Positions 59,564-64,000 of a stretch of DNA of 64,000 nt are shown piece by piece. The notes beneath the pieces were generated by a model. It saw only the letters and a list, made by a program, of their open reading frames with translations, was not told the origin of the DNA and did not search any database. This stretch comes from Candidatus Aalborgicola lynettensis (GTDB lineage: Bacteria; Pseudomonadota; Gammaproteobacteria; Burkholderiales; Burkholderiaceae_C). Position 1 is the stretch's first letter; every line of letters begins with the position of its first letter. The position numbers and the translations under genes are program-made. The stretch lies in contig JADJZE010000021.1 of the NCBI GenBank assembly GCA_016719405.1, positions 434,001 through 498,000 of the forward strand, in the 5' to 3' direction.

Positions 59564-60944
59564 CACCATTCCCTACGCCCAACGCCGCGCCGCGCTGGCC
59601 GCCCACCTGGGGCCCCACGGCATCGCCATCGTTCCCACCGCGCCCACGCAACAGCGCAACCGCGACAACGACTTTTTGTTCCGCGCCGACAGCTACTTTT
59701 ATTACCTGTGCGGCTTTGCCGAGCCCAATGCCTGGCTAGTGATTACCGGCGACGGCAAAAGCACGCTGTTTTGCCAGCCCAAGGACCTGGAGCGCGAAAT
59801 TTGGGACGGGGTGCGCCTGGGGCCACAGGCCGCACCCGCCGCGCTGGGTGTGGACGCGGCGCACCCGGTGGGCGCACTGGACACCGAGTTGCCCAAAATG
59901 CTGGAGAACCGCGATGCCGTGTGGTACCCGTTTGCCACCCACCAGGGGCTGGAAACCAAGGTGGACGGCTGGCTGCAGCCGGTGCGCGCGCGCGTGCGTT
60001 TTGGCGCCCTGTGCCCCGATGTGCAACGCGACCTGTGCGCCGTGCTGGACGAAATGCGCCTGATCAAGGATGCCAGCGAGCTGGCCACCATGCGCCGCGC
60101 CGCGCAGATCAGCGCTGAGGCCCATGTGCGCGCCATGCAAACCAGCGCGCGCATGTTGCGCGCTGGCCAAGAGGTGCGCGAATACCACCTGGACGCCGAA
60201 CTGCTCCACACCTTTCGCCACCACGGCTCGCAACACACGGCCTATGGCTCCATCGTGGCGGCTGGCGCCAACGCCTGCGTGCTGCATTACCGGGCTGATG
60301 CCGGGCTGGTGCGCGACGGCGAACTGGTGCTGATTGACGCCGGTTGCGAGCTGGACGGTTATGCCAGCGACATCACCCGCACTTTCCCCGCCAATGGCCG
60401 CTTTACGGGGCCGCAGCGCGCCCTGTACGACCTGGTGGTGGCATCCCAATATGCGGCAGTGGCCGCCACTAAGCCCGGGGCACGTTTTACCGACCCGCAC
60501 GAAGCCAGCGTGCGTGTGTTGGCCCAGGGCATGCTGGACTTGGGTCTGCTCGACACCAACAAGGTGGGCAACCTGCACGATGTGATCGAGAAGCGCGCCT
60601 ACAGTGCGTTTTACATGCACCGCACCAGCCACTGGCTGGGCATGGACGTGCACGACTGCGGCAGCTACCTTGAGCCCGCCGAGCGCGGCCAAATCAACGA
60701 ACGCAAAGACGCCCTGAGCGGCGAAACCATCAAAGACCGCCCGGCCCGCGTGTTACGCCCCGGCATGGTGTTGACGCTGGAGCCGGGCATCTATGTGCGT
60801 GCAGCCGAGGGTGTGCCCGAGCAGTTTCACGGCATCGGCATTCGTATTGAAGACGACGCCGTGGTCACCGACCAGGGTTGCGATTTGATTTCGCGCGGCG
60901 TGCCGGTGGATGCGGACGCGATTGAGGCGCTGATGCGGGCGTAA
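59556..60944 (+). CDS. pepP: Xaa-Pro aminopeptidase PepP
   Basis: This 462-residue protein has the N-terminal aminopeptidase P domain (DNDFLFRADSYFYYLCGF) and the pita-bread catalytic domain. Metal ligands are Asp in VLIDAGCELDGYASDITRTF, His in HWLGMDVHDCG, Glu in TLEPGIYV and Glu in GIRIEDDAV. It removes an N-terminal residue before proline. Its start overlaps the end of the DUF1016 remnant. Confidence 0.94.
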   Translation: MPSTIPYAQRRAALAAHLGPHGIAIVPTAPTQQRNRDNDFLFRADSYFYYLCGFAEPNAWLVITGDGKSTLFCQPKDLEREIWDGVRLGPQAAPAALGVDAAHPVGALDTELPKMLENRDAVWYPFATHQGLETKVDGWLQPVRARVRFGALCPDVQRDLCAVLDEMRLIKDASELATMRRAAQISAEAHVRAMQTSARMLRAGQEVREYHLDAELLHTFRHHGSQHTAYGSIVAAGANACVLHYRADAGLVRDGELVLIDAGCELDGYASDITRTFPANGRFTGPQRALYDLVVASQYAAVAATKPGARFTDPHEASVRVLAQGMLDLGLLDTNKVGNLHDVIEKRAYSAFYMHRTSHWLGMDVHDCGSYLEPAERGQINERKDALSGETIKDRPARVLRPGMVLTLEPGIYVRAAEGVPEQFHGIGIRIEDDAVVTDQGCDLISRGVPVDADAIEALMRA

Positions 60945-60990
60945 GTGGTGCGATGGGGCAAGCGGCAAACCGCGATGTAGCAGGTCACAA

Positions 60991-61052
60991 GCACTATATT
61001 TTCCATAGCTACTTACGCACACCAGCCGTGCGCAAACGCCCTATTTGACCCA
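60991..61052 (-). repeat. Dispersed palindromic repeat, copy 11
   Basis: Plus strand: CACTATATTTTCCATAGCTA, then CGCACACCAGCCGTGCGCAA and CGCCCTATTTGACCC. It lies between the convergent pepP and LON-domain genes. Confidence 0.75.
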
Positions 61053-61076
61053 CAACCATGCAAGCCACAGCGCACA

Positions 61077-61724
61077 TCAGGACGCGATGCCGGTGCGCTC
61101 CAGAATGTCGTTCACCAACTCCAGCCGCACCAAGGGGTTGTCCAGCGCCAGCAGGCGTTGCTTCAGGTCCAGCGGAATGGGTAGTAGCTCGCACCAACGG
61201 TTAGACACCCAGGCACAGTCGTCCAACTGAAAGGGGGATTGTGCGGGGGCTTTTTCCGCGGCATCTTGGCCGGCCTGCAGGCGCTCCAGCACGGTGCGCA
61301 GGGCGGTGGCGGTGCCACGTAAATCGTGGGGGATGGGCACATGCAGGTCGTCGGCCAACAAAGTCACGTCGGCAATCCACAAGCCGTGTTTCAGGGTTTC
61401 CTGCCGCTCAATCTGAAAGCGCTGCAGCCCTTCGCATTGGATGCGCATCAGGCCCGGCTGCGGTGTGGTGAGCGCGTGCAAACGGGCCAGGGTGCCCACA
61501 CGCGCAAAACTTTGGGGGGCAAAAGGAGGCGAGCCCGCTGCACCGGTGCCGGGCTGGCGCACTTCGCGGCCTTCGGTGAGCAACACCACGCCAAACGGGG
61601 CGCCGGTTTTTTGGCAGCGGGTAACCATGTCCAGGTAGCGCACTTCAAACACCTGCAGTGCCAAGGTGCCACCGGGGTAGAGCACGGCACCCAGCGGAAA
61701 CAGGGGCAAGGACTGCAGTTTCAC
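61077..61724 (-). CDS. LON N-terminal (substrate-binding) domain protein
   Basis: This 215-residue protein starts at GTG (61724), overlapping the previous stop as GTGA. VKLQSLPLFPLGAVLYPGGT, LALQVFEVRYLDMV and GVVLLTEG follow the Lon substrate-binding fold. LPIPLDLKQRLLALDNPLVR and LELVNDILE match the helical end. There is no ATPase or protease domain, so it is the stand-alone type, whose role is unclear. It lies at the end of a run with two or more envelope-type genes. Confidence 0.9.
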   Translation of the reverse strand: MKLQSLPLFPLGAVLYPGGTLALQVFEVRYLDMVTRCQKTGAPFGVVLLTEGREVRQPGTGAAGSPPFAPQSFARVGTLARLHALTTPQPGLMRIQCEGLQRFQIERQETLKHGLWIADVTLLADDLHVPIPHDLRGTATALRTVLERLQAGQDAAEKAPAQSPFQLDDCAWVSNRWCELLPIPLDLKQRLLALDNPLVRLELVNDILERTGIAS

Positions 61725-62446
61725 GGCAGGGACACGCGCAATTGCAAGGCGCGCAGGGGCTCCATGGCGCCGGCACTGCTGTAACTGCCGGCGCTGGGGG
61801 TGGCACCCTGTGTGGCAATCGTCACCCATTGTTGCAATGGCATACGCACAGTGGTGCTGAACTGGCGGCGCGTGGTGGCCGGCAGTTCGGCGCCGGTGCG
61901 TTCGGCTACGGTGTCGGACTGCCATTGCACGTCTACCCGCACGGGCCGCCCAGTACCGGCCCAGTGCGGGGTCACCACCAGCGTGTGCCCGGCCTCCACC
62001 GTGGTGATAGCCTGGGTGATGCCAGCACTGTTTTGCGCGGCCGTCGCGCCGCCCACAGCAAGGTTGTTGGTCGCCTGCTGTCCGGACAGCATCCACTGCA
62101 TGGGGGTGCTGTGCACCAGGCGCAGCACAGCTTTTTCGCCACTTTGCACACGCACCTGCTGGACCGGCACCCCACCGTCAGCGGGCAGGGTACTGACCAC
62201 GTAAGCAGCGGGGGCACTGGCTTCGCCTGCGCCTTGTTGCGGTGCGGCGCGTTCGCGCAGTTCCACCACCAGGTCGCGAGCCGCGGATTCGGGCTTGGGC
62301 GGGCGGGTGGCCGCAGGAACTTTGGGGGCGGCGGCCTTGGCCCCTGCAGGGGGCGGCGTTGTGGCAAGGGGCTGTGCACCGCCGATGGCAGGCACCAGGG
62401 CCAACACGGACGCCCCCAAAAACCGGCGGCAAATAGGGATGCGCAT
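61721..62446 (-). CDS. Exported hypothetical protein
   Basis: This 241-residue protein has a signal peptide (MRIPICRRFLGASVLALVPA) and a Pro/Ala-rich linker. Its beta-rich core contains RDLVVELRERAAPQ, VQQVRVQSGEKAVLRLVHST, AITTVEAGHTLVVTPHWAGT and RRQFSTTVRMPLQQWVTIAT. The pattern of two matched halves with QSGEKA and EAGHTL recalls secretin-associated or type II secretion-like domains, but I cannot name a family. It is translationally coupled to the LON-domain gene. Confidence 0.7.
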   Translation of the reverse strand: MRIPICRRFLGASVLALVPAIGGAQPLATTPPPAGAKAAAPKVPAATRPPKPESAARDLVVELRERAAPQQGAGEASAPAAYVVSTLPADGGVPVQQVRVQSGEKAVLRLVHSTPMQWMLSGQQATNNLAVGGATAAQNSAGITQAITTVEAGHTLVVTPHWAGTGRPVRVDVQWQSDTVAERTGAELPATTRRQFSTTVRMPLQQWVTIATQGATPSAGSYSSAGAMEPLRALQLRVSLP

Positions 62447-62458
62447 GCCTACCCCTCT

Positions 62459-63403
62459 TTAGCCCGGTGCGGGCTCTGCAGCAGCCTCGCCACCCGACGG
62501 GGTGGCGGGGAGTGGTGCCTGTGGTGTGCTGTCACCCGCGTCGAGCTTGAGGAACCGGTCTTCGATGAAATTTTTCTCAGTCTGGTTGCGCTGGTAGGCC
62601 TGCTCAAGCTGGTCGATACGGGCCATAAGCGCTTTCTCGCGCGCCGCCAGCACGTCGATCTGGTCTTGCTGGCCCTGGATCAAACCCGACTGGTCCACAC
62701 CGTCCGAGAATTTTTGCGAGGCAATCTGGGCCCGAATTTCATCAAGCTGGAAGGCATTTTCTTCGGCGTGGCGCTCCGCCGCCTTGGTGCGTTCGCGGGC
62801 TTTTTCAAGCTGCTCTTCCAACTCCTGGGTGCGCTGCAAAAGGTCGTCAAGAATACTTTGCTTGACACCTTTGACCTCCTTGATTTCTTCACGCAGGTCT
62901 TTGATGACGTGCGCGGCGTCGTTCAGGCGGTAACGCGTCTGGTCAATTTCGTCTTGCAGCTGGTGGTTTTTGCTCAGGGCGGCTTCCAGCTCCGCGTGCA
63001 ATTTGGCGCGCTGCTCTTCCGGATTGGGTGCATACAGTGCGGCACCTTCTTTGTCGTCTGTACCCGGCCCGGTTTCTGACTTTTCGGCCGCTGTTTTGGC
63101 CAACACGGGTTTGAGACGGTCAATCAGGGTTTTGAGCTGAAACGATAACTCGGTCACGGCGCGCCCGGCCGAGCTTTCGCGTGAATCGAGAATGTCGTTG
63201 GTGCGCTCCATCTCCGAAAAAGCGCGCCGCACCACCACCTTGATGTGGCTGCCGGCCTCAATGACCTGGCTGGCCGCATTTTGCAGACTGATCTGGCTGC
63301 GCTCGGTGGCATCCAGGATGCGCATCAAGGCGTAGGCAACACCCACCATGAACAGCAGGTTGCAAAAGAACACAAACGCAAAAGCAGCATTGAGCAGGGT
63401 CAT
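62459..63403 (-). CDS. Membrane-anchored coiled-coil protein
   Basis: This 314-residue protein has one N-terminal transmembrane helix (LLNAAFAFVFFCNLLFMVGV). A long coiled coil follows over about 120-290 (LHAELEAALSKNHQLQDEID, LQRTQELEEQLEKARERTKA, LAAREKALMARIDQLEQAYQ). The C-terminus is a short Pro/Ala-rich tail. Its start overlaps the stop of the upstream gene by four bases. No family is recognised; the shape suggests a structural or spacing role at the inner membrane. Confidence 0.75.
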   Translation of the reverse strand: MTLLNAAFAFVFFCNLLFMVGVAYALMRILDATERSQISLQNAASQVIEAGSHIKVVVRRAFSEMERTNDILDSRESSAGRAVTELSFQLKTLIDRLKPVLAKTAAEKSETGPGTDDKEGAALYAPNPEEQRAKLHAELEAALSKNHQLQDEIDQTRYRLNDAAHVIKDLREEIKEVKGVKQSILDDLLQRTQELEEQLEKARERTKAAERHAEENAFQLDEIRAQIASQKFSDGVDQSGLIQGQQDQIDVLAAREKALMARIDQLEQAYQRNQTEKNFIEDRFLKLDAGDSTPQAPLPATPSGGEAAAEPAPG

Positions 63404-64000
63404 GTGGTCACCAGGAAAAAGGCCATACGCCCTTCGCCGTAGCCGGGAATGACCACCCGATAGTCCGAGCGCCGGTCGGTTTGGGTCAAAATTTCCATGA
63501 GCTTGGCAAAATTGCTCTTGACCATGCTGGAGCGCACCAGCGACACGGTGGCACCGGCGTGGCCGGAGGTTTCGGTCAGGCTGCGTGCAATGGCGTGCAA
63601 AAACGCGGTGGCGTGCTCCAGCATGGCACCCGAAGGTTGACCGGCATCCATGGCTGCACGCACTTCAGGCGGGCCTTTGCGTGCCGCACCGCCACCCACC
63701 ATGCACACGGCGCTGGCATCAAGCACGGCCACCGCATAGGCGCCCTTGACGGCCGAACAGCCATACAAGCCGAGCAGGTTGTTGGCTGTCAGTCGGTCCT
63801 GGGTCAGTTTGTCGCCGACAACCAGGCGAAACGGCAAGTTGCCCAACAGCCCCTGCAATTGGTGGTGCAGGGCGGCTTCCCAAACCGGCCCGGTCTCGAC
63901 CTTGGCGGGTACAGGGGGTGGCGCGGGTTCGGCTGGCGCCTGCACGGCTGCAGGGGCTTCGGGTAATGGGGTCGGCTCGGGTATGGCCGGTGCTGGCGCG
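63400..64000 (-). CDS. Hypothetical protein, N-terminus beyond window edge
   Basis: The frame is open to the right edge, so the gene is probably incomplete; a GTG at 63945 is only a possible inner start. The visible part begins with a Pro/Ala-rich stretch, then HHQLQGLLGNLPFRLVVGDK, YGCSAVKGAYAVAVLDASAV and CMVGGGAARKGPPEVRAAMD. It ends SNFAKLMEILTQTDRRSDYR and FFLVTT. No membrane segment or known motif is visible. It is coupled to the coiled-coil gene, and together they may form one envelope-linked unit. Confidence 0.65.
   Translation of the reverse strand, partial: APAPAIPEPTPLPEAPAAVQAPAEPAPPPVPAKVETGPVWEAALHHQLQGLLGNLPFRLVVGDKLTQDRLTANNLLGLYGCSAVKGAYAVAVLDASAVCMVGGGAARKGPPEVRAAMDAGQPSGAMLEHATAFLHAIARSLTETSGHAGATVSLVRSSMVKSNFAKLMEILTQTDRRSDYRVVIPGYGEGRMAFFLVTT

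Overview
The window looks like chromosomal DNA of a Comamonadaceae-type betaproteobacterium (Rhodoferax / Polaromonas / Acidovorax relatives). The reasons are the high GC content, the Burkholderiales-type gene sets (DUF3348-DUF802-OmpA-DUF2894; SPFH-DUF4178-DUF350-aminopropyltransferase), and at least eleven copies of a short palindromic repeat of a kind I recall from this family. This placement comes from content and memory, not from a database search. No rRNA, tRNA or CRISPR array was found.

Left part (1-6.7 kb): a minus-strand suf operon, sufB-sufC-sufD-sufS-sufU-sufT, then an FmdE-like gene and the first codons of a ferredoxin (fdxA) cut by the window edge. An AT-rich 11-1-11 palindrome of the Rrf2/NsrR kind lies upstream of sufB. 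A second one lies upstream of a frameshifted IscA-like gene at 12.3 kb. Between them (6.7-12.1 kb) is a variant cbb3-type oxidase cluster (CcoN-like, CcoO-like, a single-heme cytochrome c broken by a frameshift, SCO, and a CtaG-like membrane protein), followed by a deleted 6-phosphogluconate dehydrogenase gene. From 13.2 to 17.8 kb are a decayed Tn3-family transposase, an intact DUF3701-type tyrosine recombinase and a TumE/TumA toxin-antitoxin pair. The 6.6-17.8 kb stretch reads as an accessory region in decay.

Middle part (17.8-40.9 kb): the four-gene DUF3348-DUF802-OmpA-DUF2894 operon, which encodes a MotA/MotB- or ZorA/ZorB-like membrane motor with a long coiled-coil tail and has no known function. 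It is followed by infA, a two-domain protein with a cyanobacterial-type acyl-ACP reductase C-terminus, an alpha-carbonic anhydrase, ruvB, a GDSL esterase gene broken at a run of ten G, an orphan response regulator-CheC-CheD chemotaxis adaptation operon, and assorted enzymes (amidase, radical SAM, MBL hydrolase, VOC protein, alpha/beta hydrolases, a Tat-exported FAD oxidase, and a GGDEF protein with a cyclic-nucleotide-binding domain).

Right part (40.9-64 kb): an SPFH-DUF4178-DUF350-aminopropyltransferase envelope-stress-type cluster whose last gene is interrupted by GC-rich palindromic DNA. Next come a serine hydrolase, a HigBA toxin-antitoxin pair with a clean operator, a response regulator-histidine kinase hybrid, a large DUF748/AsmA-like protein, TrpB2, a thioredoxin-permease pair, a zinc CDF exporter, murU, a doubly deleted DUF1016 nuclease remnant, pepP, a LON-domain protein, and a three-gene run of envelope or unknown proteins that leaves the window. 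Gene decay recurs through the window (gnd, cytochrome c, iscA-like, tnpA, GDSL esterase, DUF1801, aminopropyltransferase, HEPN fragment, DUF1016). Part of it may be sequencing error, but several cases involve tens to hundreds of missing bases and cannot be.
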